DNA of 64,000 nucleotides from the NCBI RefSeq assembly GCF_905475395.1, contig NC_058337.1, forward strand, positions 109,300,368 through 109,364,367, in the 5' to 3' direction. The position numbers were made by a program, and so were the translations under genes. The notes under the pieces are model-generated. The model was not told the DNA's origin and made no database searches. It saw only the letters and a program-made list of their open reading frames with translations. This DNA comes from Chrysoperla carnea. Lineage: Eukaryota; Arthropoda; Insecta; Neuroptera; Chrysopidae. Shown here piece by piece: positions 28,620-40,700 of this stretch. Position 1 is the stretch's first letter, and each line of letters opens with the position of its first letter.

Positions 28620-29330
28620 CAAATTTGTTTTATTAAGCGAATAACTTTATATATTTGTGATATGCATTCGTCAGCCTACCTAGCCTTTTTCATATTTGCA
28701 AAAAATATGACCAAGACTTTGTCAAAAGTTGCAAAAATGATTTCTTAAAACACTAGTAAAAATTAAAGACCTTGTCTATTAAAGGTCAGAAAATACTACA
28801 TTCATTCATCACCATTTTAAGGTCTATTAAATTTAAAAATCATTTTATTCTAATTTACGATTACCAAGGGCAGTAAGTATTATTTCCTATTTCCCAATGG
28901 CAAACGATCCCACGCTTAAGTTTATAAATAAGTGCTTGGTATAATAGGCGGATAATTTTTATAAAATTTGTTCTCATTGCAAATTTAGACATTGTTTTAT
29001 TCAAAATCACCAAAGAGAAATTTTCAAAGTAAACTAATTTATAATTGTATCATGAACTTTTCATTTACATAATATTTTATTCAAATATTATGCACTTTCA
29101 TCAAACGCAGCGTTTAGAATACGTATAAAAAGAGTTGAGTTAAGAAAGGTGAAAGAAATATTTAATTTTGAAAATATTTTGAGAAAGTTGTTGCTAAGTG
29201 TACGATAAAATATAATCTATATACCTATATTCGGCAGAGTTCACTACAACGAAGTCGTGTGATGTCTCAGATTTTTTTTATGATATTCGCAATAATCTCG
29301 AATTTCTTTAAATTTTTGTGGAATAACATT
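28620..29330. other. Intergenic DNA between oxidoreductase genes 1 and 2
   Basis: No gene or repeat boundary identified. Random-looking AT-rich sequence up to the start of the duplicated 5' flank of gene 2. Confidence 0.35.
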
Positions 29331-29698
29331 TTTAAGTTCAAATAAGTTCAAACTGGGTCAATGTTGTCAATCCACATTACATATGAAAATATCGCTTAGG
29401 TAGACATAACTATAATATCGCAAAACACATAAAGAGATATTTTACAACAAATTAGAGCCGGAGATCATTGAGTCAAATGTATGCTGTATTTCAAAACCTC
29501 CAAACAAAATTTAAGTTTAATAATTTGTATATATGATTATCTCCAACTCTACTATCACATTAAATTATACATATTTGATAACCGCAACTAATTTATTTAT
29601 AAAAATGTTTTTAATAAATATCTTTGATAAATAAATATGCACAATTATTATTTGTAAAATATTTCTTATAAATTGATAACTTTTATTTCATTGTTAAA
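29331..29698 (+). promoter_or_regulatory. Duplicated 5' flank and putative promoter of oxidoreductase gene 2
   Basis: The distal part (29331-29465) matches 23986-24130, and the proximal part (29560-29698) matches 24990-25126. A TATA-like ttataaaa occurs near 29598, about 100 bp before the start codon, preceded by atatttgataaccgcaa. Unlike gene 1, the two blocks are adjacent with no tandem repeat between them, so this probably shows the ancestral arrangement. Confidence 0.5.
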
Positions 29699-31956
29699 AT
29701 GGCAACAAAGCAATTCAAAGATATATCACCATACAAACGTACTATTGGAACACCATCAGAAGATTATTTGTATTCAAAGTAAGAATATTAGAACACTAAG
29801 ATGTTACTTATTATATTTTTGAATTTTTGTTAAGGTATGAAACAGACTTAGCCGCAAAAGTTACAACGTCTGTAAATGTAACAAATGTCGCCATTTTTGG
29901 AATTGGTCGTGCAGGTAAGATTCTTTACTTAATAGGGAATATGATTGATTTTTTTTTTTAATAAAACCCGTTATTCTATCGGGGATTTGATTTAATCATA
30001 TTTTTTAGAAAAATTTGTTGTATATTTTTCGAGGTATTTATTTACTGAAATTTCTATACAAAGAATAAAAGGGTGGTTTGGTTAGAAACATAATTCCTAT
30101 CTTTTCCATAAATGCGGAAAAACAAACTTACTCCATCCACTGAATTTGTAATTTGATTTTTTTAGGAACAATTCATTTATCATCATTGGCTAGAAATCCA
30201 CGAGCACAGATTTTATACATTGTTGATGATATTGTTGAGAAACACAAGAGATTACAGGATTACTGGTCTTTACATGATACCAAATTTCTTACCAGCAAAG
30301 AAAGTGATGTCATTTTTAGCGACCCAAAGTAATGTACATTACAATTCGAAAAAAAATTATTATGTTTAAAATTTTACAATTTATTTTTCAGAGTACATGC
30401 TGTAGTTGTAGCCACACCAACTTTCGCACACGAACATATTGTAAAATCAGCATTAAATGCTAAAAAAGCTGTATTTTGTGAAAAGCCACTTGCTCAAGAA
30501 CGTAATGTCTGCATCGAGTTATATAAACTATCAAAGGAAGTTGGTAAACCATTATTAACAGCTTTTAACAGGTAAACTGAAAATTGAGCTCATTTACTCA
30601 AGGTGAGGTTGTGTAAGAGTAGCTGTCCTGACGTGTGACAAACTTAGACATAGGGTCCGTTGTGATATTGATAACAGGGTTGGCACATCCCAGGTCACTA
30701 CCCCATGAACCTTATAAAATTCATTTGTTAACAAATATACAAATGCGGTTTTAATTTTCAGACGTTTTGACCCATCATTCTCTAATATAAGAGATCGTGT
30801 ACACAAAGGAGAAGTAGGTCATGTTCAAACAATTAAATGCTGCAACCGGGATTCGCCAATACCAAGTTTTGGCTACATCAAAACATCCGGTAAGTTTAAT
30901 TTATTTGAATTGATTGAATTAATATTGACCTTTGACGTCATAGTTCAACATCTACTTCTATTACTTTCTGATCTTAAACTCTTAAACTAATTATAAATCG
31001 TAACTTTTACAGTTGGCATTTACCATGACTGCTGTATTCACGATATTGACACATTATGTTGGGTTTTGGGTGAATTTCCAACAAAAGTTAGTTCTATGGG
31101 CTACACACATGTTGAAGAACTTAAAGCTATTGATGATTTTGACACGGTTTCTGTCACTTTATTGTATCCTAGTGGAACCATTGGAATGATTGAATTAAGT
31201 CGTAACAGTTGTTATGGATATGACCAACGCCTTGAGGTAAGGGATGAAGTGCCTATCCCTTTCAGCTGCATTTACACACAAGATTAACAAATCTCACCCG
31301 CCATCCCGATTTCCTGTTTTTTTCTTAATCATCTATTTTTTTAAGGGCTTTCTTTATATATAAAATTACCTACAATACCACAGTAAATACTTTAATAATC
31401 GGCAAATAAACACGAATTTTCTATTTTTGTCAAAATTTACTGTCTCCAATTTATACATAAGATTATTTTGATCGAAAAATACAAAAATTGGATTTATTTA
31501 ACTAGTAGGCGAGTATTTTTGAAGGCGAGTAGATATTGCTTGCTCGCATTACGGCGAAAGTAGATATGATATTGCTCTGAGATATCGATTTTACTAAACT
31601 ATACATTGAGTTATAACTTATATCAAATTAACATTTAAAATGTCTTTCAGGTTTTTGGACCACGTGGAATGATCCGTGCTGATAATGAACAACCAATCCA
31701 CTGTATTGATAGTCAAATAGGTCTTACTGGTATTAAAACAGCTCCAATTTGGTATTCATACCCATCACGCTATCATGTTGCCTACCAAGCCGAAATGGAA
31801 CATTTCTTTGATTTAGTTGAAGGGAAAGCTAACGAACCATTTATAAAAGGTCATGAAATATTAGCTGTAAACAAAATTGCAGCAGCTGCTGAAGAATCAG
31901 CCAGAACAGGCAAATTTATTGATCTAACATGGACAAAAGATGATTTTGAAATATAA
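29699..31956 (+). CDS. Inositol 2-dehydrogenase-like oxidoreductase, paralogue 2 (Gfo/Idh/MocA family)
   Basis: Tandem duplicate of gene 1 with the same inferred role. Exons are 29699-29778, 29835-29914, 30166-30328, 30392-30571, 30762-30889, 31013-31236 and 31651-31956. Every exon has the same length as its gene 1 counterpart, giving 386 residues. Hand alignment gives about 63 differences from paralogue 1 (about 84% identity). GIGRAG (49-54), FCEKP (Lys139), Asp216 and His220 are kept. The loop before the catalytic Asp is odd: residue 211, Gly in the other two paralogues, is Val, and Phe214 is Tyr (SVGIYHD instead of SGGIFHD). This change falls exactly at the exon 5/6 junction, where the acceptor offers only this reading. 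The introns are shorter than in gene 1 except intron 1, which is about the same. Open frame and codon conservation argue that the gene is functional. Altered substrate or cofactor use is possible. Confidence 0.9.
30598..30715 (+). repeat. Dispersed repeat in intron 4 of oxidoreductase gene 2
   Basis: A GC-richer block (aggtgaggttgtg, gtgtgacaaacttagac, gggtccgttgtgat, ggcacatcccaggtcac) accounts for the extra length of this intron. Its middle (gacaaactt followed by a GG-C run) resembles the body of the SINE at 47644-47832, suggesting a related short element. No tRNA-like head can be recognised, so the relation is tentative. Confidence 0.5.
31410..31600 (+). repeat. Diverged copy of the 8.2-9.0 kb repeat in intron 6 of oxidoreductase gene 2
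   Basis: Shares the order ctccaattt, then ttttgatcgaaaaatacaaaaattgg, then aactagt and gagtatttttga with the tandem units at 8216-8960. Sequence is strongly diverged and the limits are approximate. Confidence 0.45.
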
Positions 31957-32114
31957 CAGAAATTCTAAATAAATTCCAGAACAAAAAAATACCTAATTTG
32001 TCCTGTTTATATCTTCCCATAATAAATAAATTTACATCTTACCATAGCAATATTTATTATTTTGATATCGATGCTCATTTCGAAGAATTTATCAATTGCT
32101 TATAGACTATAATC

Positions 32115-32120
32115 AATAAA
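32115..32120 (+). terminator. Poly(A) signal of oxidoreductase gene 2
   Basis: AATAAA lies 159 bp after the stop codon in a phrase shared with the gene 1 3' end, followed by the T-rich tcttttatttcctt. Confidence 0.7.
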
Positions 32121-32188
32121 AAGACTATCAGTTTACATAATCAAATATCTTTTATTTCCTTAATAATATTAGCACAGTGTGATATCTA

Positions 32189-32536
32189 ATGAAGTGGCTT
32201 GCTAATGAATCACAAGAAAAAACTATCGGGAGATATGAAAATAGGGAACTAATTCTGAGTAGTCTCCAAAGATGGGGAATGGGATGTTATATACTTAAAG
32301 TATTTGTCAACCGACGTATCTTTTTACGGCATCAGAGTCTGAATGAATTAACCTTGAATGGTAATAAGGTCTCAAAGAATACATTTGGGTTCGATTCACT
32401 CAACAACAGAGTTGTGAAGTCTTTCGGAATAGGATCGAAATATATTCAAATTTTGTCGCAATTAATGACGTCGAAACCTTCGACCATGCATACAGACATC
32501 AAATGTCGCGTGCGTCTGACACCTACGCTGACTTAG
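32189..32536 (+). CDS. Unrecognised 115-residue open frame
   Basis: A single open frame starts 69 bp after the gene 2 poly(A) signal. I recognise no domain. There is no signal peptide or membrane segment, and the composition is fairly balanced for this AT-rich region (many Leu, Arg, Ser and Thr). It is longer than most chance frames here but has no TATA, paralogue or poly(A) support. It could be an exon of an unidentified transcript, a transposon remnant, or chance. Confidence 0.2.
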   Translation: MKWLANESQEKTIGRYENRELILSSLQRWGMGCYILKVFVNRRIFLRHQSLNELTLNGNKVSKNTFGFDSLNNRVVKSFGIGSKYIQILSQLMTSKPSTMHTDIKCRVRLTPTLT

Positions 32537-33559
32537 ATAGCATTCTGATAATCTTTTGATGGAATTAAATTTCATAAAATGTGTAAAAAGGTGTAATGTA
32601 AGTTATAATGTCGTTAAACCGTGACCAAAGTAAACATTTTGCTATTATCACATTTCATAAAGTCGTGTAATAATTTAATTGTTTTATGTATTATTCAAAT
32701 AATCTAAACATGTTTATTAAATATACATTTAATTATTTAATTTCGAAAGAAATATTTATTCTAAATATGATTGTATAATTATATTGTATAATTTGAATGA
32801 CATGGAAAAATCCAGAAATACTGACCTATCTTCTAGAAGCCTTGGAATTAAATTTAATAAATCATCTAACAGATTGAAACGGCATGCATTCATACTTAAG
32901 TCTAATTGGTTTAGCTACTTCCATCAACTTACCTATACCGAACAGTGATAATGAACTATCATAATATTATAGTACAAAATATTTAATAATCTTCGATGAT
33001 GCCATACTTCGAAATGTTTTCGTCGTATCATGGACTGCTTTCATTACAAGTTATAGAAATGAATAAGGCAAGAAATGTAGACTGACCCTATACATAAGGG
33101 TAGCTCAGCAAATGATAGCTTTTCAAATTACTCTATAAAATTTGTTGGCCTCTTCAAAGTTTAATTGAATTTTTGTTGATACCCAACGAACAAAAATTCG
33201 TAATTATTTAATGAAAGTCCCGGGAGCAAAAAAACTGGGGGCCTAAATTAACTGTTTTGTTTTATCAAGTAACTGCAATACTTACAATCCCACCAAAAAC
33301 ATAAATGTGTAAAAAGGCGTAGATGTCACAGAATTCCAATAAACTCAATTACGTCAGCCCAAAAAAGTTGTGAAATCCCGTAGAGAAAAAAATTCTTCGA
33401 AAAAAAATTATAAAAATGGCATAAATTTATTGAGTAACTTTTCCGTAAAGAAACATTAAAGTATTACATTAGCAACTTTTCGGTGACTTCATACCTACAC
33501 GCACCATAGGAGAACAAAAGATAATCGTTAACCCCCTACTATCTCCCTCCTCCCCTCTA
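32537..33559. other. Intergenic DNA before the large inverted repeat
   Basis: No gene seen. The last 30 bases before the inverted repeat are C-rich (ccccctactatctccctcct), unlike the surrounding composition. Confidence 0.35.
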
Positions 33560-34002
33560 ATGTTATGACGTTATAATTTTTTCACAACTTTTATTAAACA
33601 TCAAAATTTAAATTTAAACAATCAAAGTATTCTTTAGATTAAAGTCAAGCACCTACTTAACAAAGGCCTAATTTTTTTTACTAAAGTACGAAAATTATTG
33701 GTTTAAATTTCTTGTGTAAGTTTCTCCTTAGTACGTATTTATTTAATATTTTACTTCGCAAGTTTTCGGAATACAAAAAACGAATCTAAAAATAAAAAAC
33801 TTGCGAAGTAAAATATTAAATAAATACGTACTAAGGAGAAACTTACACAAGAAATTTAAACCAATAATTTTCGTACTTTAGTAAAAAAAATTAGGCCTTT
33901 GTTAAGTAGGTGCTTGACTTTAATCTAAAGAATACTTTGATTGTTTAAATTTAAATTTTGATGTTTAATAAAAGTTGTGAAAAAATTATAACGTCATAAC
34001 AT
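33560..34002. repeat. Long inverted repeat, 207 bp arms with a 29 bp loop
   Basis: Arms are 33560-33766 and 33796-34002, read by eye as identical over their full length apart from possible changes at the loop edge. The outer ends are atgttatgacgttataa and its reverse complement. The element is non-coding. A transcript through it would fold into a hairpin of about 200 bp. It could be a recent foldback or MITE-type insertion, or a hairpin-RNA locus. No target-site duplication is clear: the flanks are ctcta on the left and ctcaa on the right. It lies between oxidoreductase genes 2 and 3. Confidence 0.9.
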
Positions 34003-34994
34003 CTCAACATTATAGCTCAAGTAGTTTCTGAGATATAAGGGTGTGAAAAAGGGCTATTTGACGTCCTGTATATATAGTCACAGAAAAAGCATACACATTT
34101 CACATATACATCATCATACATTACACTTTCAATTTTCGATTTTCCATTTTAAACTAATTTACGCTTCGCACTTCTGTGCTATATGATCAAATTTTCTTAA
34201 GATTAAAATTTAAGTTTGTTAGGAATTGTTTTATAAGAACTTTTCGATTTCAAATTCTTGCTCGAAATTCTAAAATCAATTTTTTTTTCTTCACATATTT
34301 GAGTTGATGAAAAACAGAAAAACGATTAATATAGACAAGATGAAGATAACCTACGATGCGTAGATACCTACGATGTTAATCACAAAACTATATTTCATCA
34401 AGCTTGGCGTTGAATTTTGCCCAAAGAAAATGCTTTATTTTTGCAATAACAGAAATTCGAAAATTTTTTGATAAAGTAGGAACCTATCTAATTTTATTTT
34501 GGAATGAGATCATCCTCCCTTATTTTAAATTTAAACATACGTATGATTGAGGGGAAAACGAATTCGTTTCAGAATACATTGACTCTATAGTAAAAAAATT
34601 TAAATAATTTCTATCACATGCTTGATTGTAGCAATATCGAGACCATTTCGAATAAACTGTTTATTTACATTTGTTGCCACCTGCGAAAATGTAGCAAAAG
34701 CTTAATACCCTACTAAACAAATAAATGATTTTGTCGATATTACCTCGGGACTGTCTCAGAGAAATAACTCTGGTACAATAAGTGTCAACAATACTAACAA
34801 CAATATGGAAGTTGTGGGAAGAATTAAATTTCTTTTGATACTTCTTTACACATATATAAACAGAGACATTCCTTGTATTATATTAAGTTTAAGAACTGCA
34901 TTGCATACATATAGAACGCATATTTGCTTAGTGCACACGATTCTAGAATTTACTAAACGGTTTCTAGATCAATTAAAAAAAATAGTTTTCAAGT

Positions 34995-37734
34995 ATGGCC
35001 ACTCTAAAATTTAAAGATCCTTCCATTTATAAACAAATTAAAGCAATTCCACCAAAAGAAGATTATTTATATGCAAAGTAAGTGAAAATTTAATTATCTC
35101 AAAACTTTCATTGTTGTAAGTGCTGATTTTAATTGTAAATTATTAATTATTCAGATTTTTAGCGGATGTTGAATGTTCGATAGCTTCTAGTTCAAAAATT
35201 AATTTAGCGCTATTTGGAGCTGGGCGTGCAGGTATGTAGAGAAATGGATATTTTCGTATCTAAAGTTTTTTGCACTAAACTTGTATTTTCTGATTTTTCA
35301 GACATTAACAACTTTTTATTTCTAATATAATTCTTTCGATTTTGTATGTGTTGTAATTATTATGAATTTTATAATGTGGACAGTAAGTAATTTTCACGTA
35401 GAAATTTAGCTCTAGAAATTCCAATATTTTATACACACTAATGGGACTAACAAAATTTTGTTTTCAAAACCGTAACTAATTAACATTTTGTTTTTTTTTT
35501 AATTTATTGGTTCCGCACATACAAAAAGCAAAATTTTAATGAATTTTTCAATTTTTGTAAAGGATGCGTAACAAATTTTTTTGCAAGGCAATCTTGCCTG
35601 CCCCACTCCCAAAAAAGTCGGCTTAAAGCGAGCCTCTTCTAATTTCATGTATCGTTTAGTAATTTACCAAGCGATTTACAAAATATCATTTGAAACCATA
35701 GTCAATGAGATTGTATTTTATTAAGATACTGTCCGCAAAATAACTGCATTTTTGATTTTATAGATTCTAATTACTCTGTATGAAGAAATCACTTGAAAGT
35801 TTTAACGATGATAATATCACTTAATTAGTTTAAAAATAGATTTAAAAAAGTTTTTTCAGAATTAGGAAGTTGTCAGTTGTGTAAAATAACTAGCTCGGTA
35901 TCAAGAATTTGACACACATATCATTTACCTTTTTAATAATAAACCACAAGTTTAGTTTCATATATTTTGTGGACGATTTCTGAACATTTGTTTCTTATTT
36001 AGACATTTCAATATTTTATTTAAAAAATTTGTGGGTGTGACAGTCAAAATAGTGTTTTTGTAATGAGTATGTCCCTTAAACGACGTAGAGGTTGTCACAA
36101 GGATAATGGTACTTAAATCAGTAAAGTATCAAATTCAAATTTTAAAGCAGCATAAAAATCGATCATTTTTTAAAATGTTCAAATTTGGTAGATTCATTTC
36201 GTAATTTTAAGGACTATGGTTAAACGTATATTTAAAAAAATTGAAAACTTCCTAATTATACACAATTTCTATTTTCATACGGGCATACTTACCATTTCAT
36301 CACCTATTTCCACTTCGTAATCACTTACATGGTCTAATAACTAAACCTTAAATAAACATTCAATAGAGTTTAAATCGTTTAGTTCTGCACTTCAATGTTT
36401 GTTGGAATTAAAATCCTAAAATTGAAAGTTGATTTTTTAAACAATATGAAAACGCATATGTGTTTTAGGAACAATTCATCTTCAAACAATTGCAAGACAT
36501 CCACGAATAAAATTACTTTACATTATAGAAGATTTTGGAGAAAAGCATGAAAAGATTAAACAATATTGGGGTTTAGATGATACAATATTTTTAACCAGCA
36601 AGGATTCAGATATCGTATACAATGATCCAAGAGTAACAGCAGTAATTGTTGCATCGCCTACATTTTCCCATGAAGATATTGTAAAACAATCTTTAAATGC
36701 AAATAAAGCTGTGTTTTGCGAAAAGCCAATAGCACAAAACTTAGAAGCAACAGCAAGATGTTTCCAACAAGCGACCGAAGCAAATAAACCACTTTTTTGT
36801 GCATTTAATCGACGTTTCGATCCATCTTATTCTCATGTACGTGAACGAGTTTGTAATGGAGAAGTAGGCCATGTTCAATTAATTAAAGCCACAAGTAAAG
36901 ATTCACCGATGACTTCTGTCGATTATCTTAAAAATTCAGGTAATTGATCATAAAAACCATTAAAGATAAACGCACACTGTCACTGCAAAATATCTTTAGC
37001 ATCGTTGCATTAATCTTTATACAAAATCTTTTTGAGTATGATAAGGGGGGCGTCAAATCAGTTGCCATACCTAACTACGCTCGTGGTAGATCATTTTTTA
37101 TATAAAGCATACTTCATACTTTCCATTTTTTACATAGGAAGTTCAATATCCATTGCAGGTGGAATTTTCCATGATAGTATTGTCCACGATATTGATCTCG
37201 TATGTTGGATTTTGGGCGAATATCCGATTAAAGTAACAACTACTGCTGTTGCAAATATTGAAGAAATCGCCGCTATAAATGATTATGACACTGTTGTTAT
37301 AACACTATTATTTAAAAGTGGTACAATTGGAATAATCGATGTTTGTAGAATTAGCACGATTGGCTATGATCAGAGACTTGAGGTACGTTTAGAAATTGTT
37401 ATTTCTCTAGAATAAAAATAAAAGAATTATTTGATGGTGCTTGCAGGTATTTGGGCCACGTGGCATGATCCAAGCAAATAATGAACAACCTCTGCATTGT
37501 ATAAAACGTCAAGATAATTTATCCGGGATAATCACACCACCAATATGGTATTCATTTCCATCAAGATATCGAAATGCGTATGTAAATGAAATGGAACATT
37601 TTTTAAAATTAGTGCAGGGTGAAGTACAACCAACAGTGCATCCAAATGAAATATTGGCAGTTTGTAAAATAGCAACAGCTGCTGAGCAATCAGCGCGAAG
37701 TGGAAAACCAATTTTGTTATCATGGGATGATTAA
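34995..37734 (+). CDS. Inositol 2-dehydrogenase-like oxidoreductase, paralogue 3 (Gfo/Idh/MocA family)
   Basis: Older, diverged member of the cluster with the same inferred dehydrogenase role. Five exons are 34995-35077, 35155-35231, 36469-36939, 37159-37382 and 37447-37734, giving 380 residues. Exon 3 (471 nt) equals exons 3, 4 and 5 of paralogues 1 and 2 fused (163+180+128), so two introns are absent. The intron 1 position also differs slightly by residue because exon 1 is one codon longer and exon 2 one codon shorter. The glycine motif is GAGRAG (49-54). FCEKP (Lys139), and SGGIFHDSIVHDID with Asp216 and His220, are kept. The C-terminus is six residues shorter, ending in WDD. Intron 2 is about 1.2 kb. 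The start is the first in-frame ATG aligned with the paralogues. An upstream ATG frame at 34805 ends at 35014, overlapping this start in another frame, and is probably leader sequence. Confidence 0.9.
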
Positions 37735-37788
37735 TAATATAATGAATATAAATAGTTATATTTGCGTAAATGTATAATTATGATAAGA

Positions 37789-37794
37789 AATAAA
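37789..37794 (+). terminator. Poly(A) signal of oxidoreductase gene 3
   Basis: AATAAA lies 54 bp after the stop codon, giving a short 3' UTR. This 3' end is not similar to those of genes 1 and 2. Confidence 0.6.
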
Positions 37795-37799
37795 TTTTA

Positions 37800-40700
37800 T
37801 ATTACCTTTAAACACGGTTAAAGAGAATGAAACAAACGCAGTCATCGTCAGTAGCTACTATACCACTTAGTGCATATAGATTATACAGCAATAAAGACAC
37901 AGCCATGTGGTTATAAAGTTTGTGATTACCTCAACTTCGAAATTCTTTTAATTGTTCTTAATGTCCTGTCTGATAACTTTCTATTACATAAGAAAATTAT
38001 CAGTAGAGGAGCGTTCTCTTTCACAAGCCTGAAATTGACATTCATTTTATACTATTCTAACAGGAACATTATCGAATAACAAATAGAAAAATTATTTTGT
38101 TCAACATTCGATAATCTGTGTGTATGTTGACCAGCAGAAAATTCCAATTTTTAAGACGTCGGCTAGCGAATCTTGGTCGGGTATTAATTGGACGTCGGAC
38201 AAAAGAATTTTCCATTTGTTCTTGGATAATCAACAGTAATCATACAGTTTTTTTTATTGAATATTCACTAGAAATTTCCACGAAAAGCGACAGTATAGTT
38301 TAATGTGCCATTTCTTGTAACAAAATTTTTTTATCCATTTCGATTTTATTTTTTATGTTGCGTATTATGTTAATGTATAAACAGGGCATTAAAACGTCTT
38401 TCTAAAACTCACTAAAAAGATGCAGTTTTAGATTAGCCATGAAAAGTTGTGGTGGAAATTAATAAAGTTGACATCAATCAGTATAAAAGTATATTTTTTA
38501 TTACCTTTAAATTATAAAATTATTCCCAAATAGAAACAAGAAACAAAGATATTTATGTTAAATGCTAATACATAAGCAAAAGGAGAAAAATAATTTCAGT
38601 TCTATTTTTAATTTCACAAAACAAAAAATACACAAATTAAATCCAGAACGAATTCGCATAATAACAGAAAAATGTAAACAGGAAAAGGTAAAATAGAATT
38701 TAATTTCGTCTATTTCTGCTTCCTGGCTTTCAAATCATGCCAACTCGTTCTTTTATTTTTTATTACATTGTCAAAATGTAAGGTAAATCTCAAAAATATT
38801 GTAAACTTATTTTGAATTTATCTCATTTGGACGAATTATTTTATTTACAGAGTTTATTTAAACAAACTTGTCTGTTACGAATTAAAAAATAACAGAGGTT
38901 AAATATGTATAAAATTGCTATAAATTAGTTTTAAAATAGTCTGGTGTGTAAATGAGATCTTGGAAAATAAATGTCAAACTGTAAATTAATTGCATTTTCT
39001 CTGGCACGTTTTTCAATTAAATAATTGCCAAATTATGTGTTGTTTTAAATTCTTGTCTTTTAAATTATTATTAGGAGACTTAAAATAGATTAAAAAATTC
39101 AGCAATTTTATACAGTTTAACGGATTTTGCAATTTATTCCTCTATATTGGGTAGAAATTAATATTATTTCCGAGCAGTTCAATTTTTCAATATAAACACA
39201 ATTTACTCATTTTGGTGCTATTGTGAATTCTATATTAGATTAACTTCTTCAATTGATTTGAAATGAAATCAGGAAGGGCTTTTAAATGGCAATGATAATT
39301 TAGTATGACAATTTTATATTATACTATATATATACAGTCTAGTAATTAAAATCTTTGCTTGATATGGCAACCATTTTTAGCCATTAATATAGCTTGTCAT
39401 CTAATCATGCTTGTGTATTTTTAAACGCCCCCCTAAAGACATAATTTCACAGTTGCAATTCCCGAAAGCCATGCGTACCCGAAATTCATACAATCAATGA
39501 AAGAGAATTATCATTTTCGTATTAAAAATTCTTATTGTATTACTAAAATTCTAAAGGCACAAATAGATCGAAAAATTTAACTGCTAGAAAATCAAATTCA
39601 CAATTAGTATCGAAAATCATTAATTTAAACCAATCTTACATGGGAAAATTTTCATTCCAAATGTAATCGAATTGACTAGTATCATTTTAAAGGAACTATT
39701 ATACGTTTTTGTTTTAAAATTGTGATCTTATTACATAATTAAACATTTACAATTCCTAGATACTAAGGACACTACTAATTAAAAAGCCTCCATAACAACC
39801 ACAATTCGTACTAGCTGCAAATTTAACAAAATGTTTGGTTTTTTTAAATACACACACATGGATAATCGGGAGTTTAACATTTAAATTGAAAATGATCCAT
39901 ATTTTGCAATAATATTTAGATATTTTTATTATCGATTGCAATAGCAATATCTGCCGTCGATTTCTATCCATCAAATCTAATTAAGATATTATTAAATTAT
40001 TATCGGTGTGTGTACAAATTTAAAATAACAGCCTAACTTGGTGAAACGGAAAATGTCTATTATCTGAAACTACTTTGAAGTATCTAGCATTTTTAGAAAA
40101 AACTAAAGATAAAATCCGCTTGAACAAAGTTTGACTGCATTATGTAATGATTTTACAAGATATTTTTAATGTGATTACAAAAACTGGTATAAAATCTTTT
40201 ATTCATAAAGTTTATTTCAAAAATTATTGTCTCGTGAATAAAATATTCTGTATCGCACAAAATTCTTACGTGTCACAAAAAACTATTAAGATATGTTTAA
40301 TTAAAATCTGTGCAAAATTGAAACTATTCATCTTATAAAAACGAAAACTACAGACTATTGAATTTGAAATTTATATCATGCACTTAAATATAAAATTAGT
40401 TCCATAAAATGTTACTAGGGCCTTGCTTAAATGTATTTCTAGAATCAAGAAATTATTTAAATTTACTTTCCTCTTTTGTGACAAAATCTAAGTACTTGAT
40501 GTTAGATCAATCAAAAGGCCATAAGATATGTGTTTTATAAAACAGCTGTGATAAAAACTCGAGACGAGGTGAAATTTTTATAGTACGGTGGTATTCAAGT
40601 TAATATAAATAAATATACAAAACAAATAGTTAATCCAAATAAAAACAAAAAAAGATTGCTTACGGTTTCTTAAAAATTTATAAATTTTCCTAAAAATAAA

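Noticed and set aside
34805-35014. 69-residue frame overlapping the start of oxidoreductase gene 3
   Set aside because: It is in a different frame from the conserved N-terminus and has no homology that I recognise. It is treated as leader sequence.
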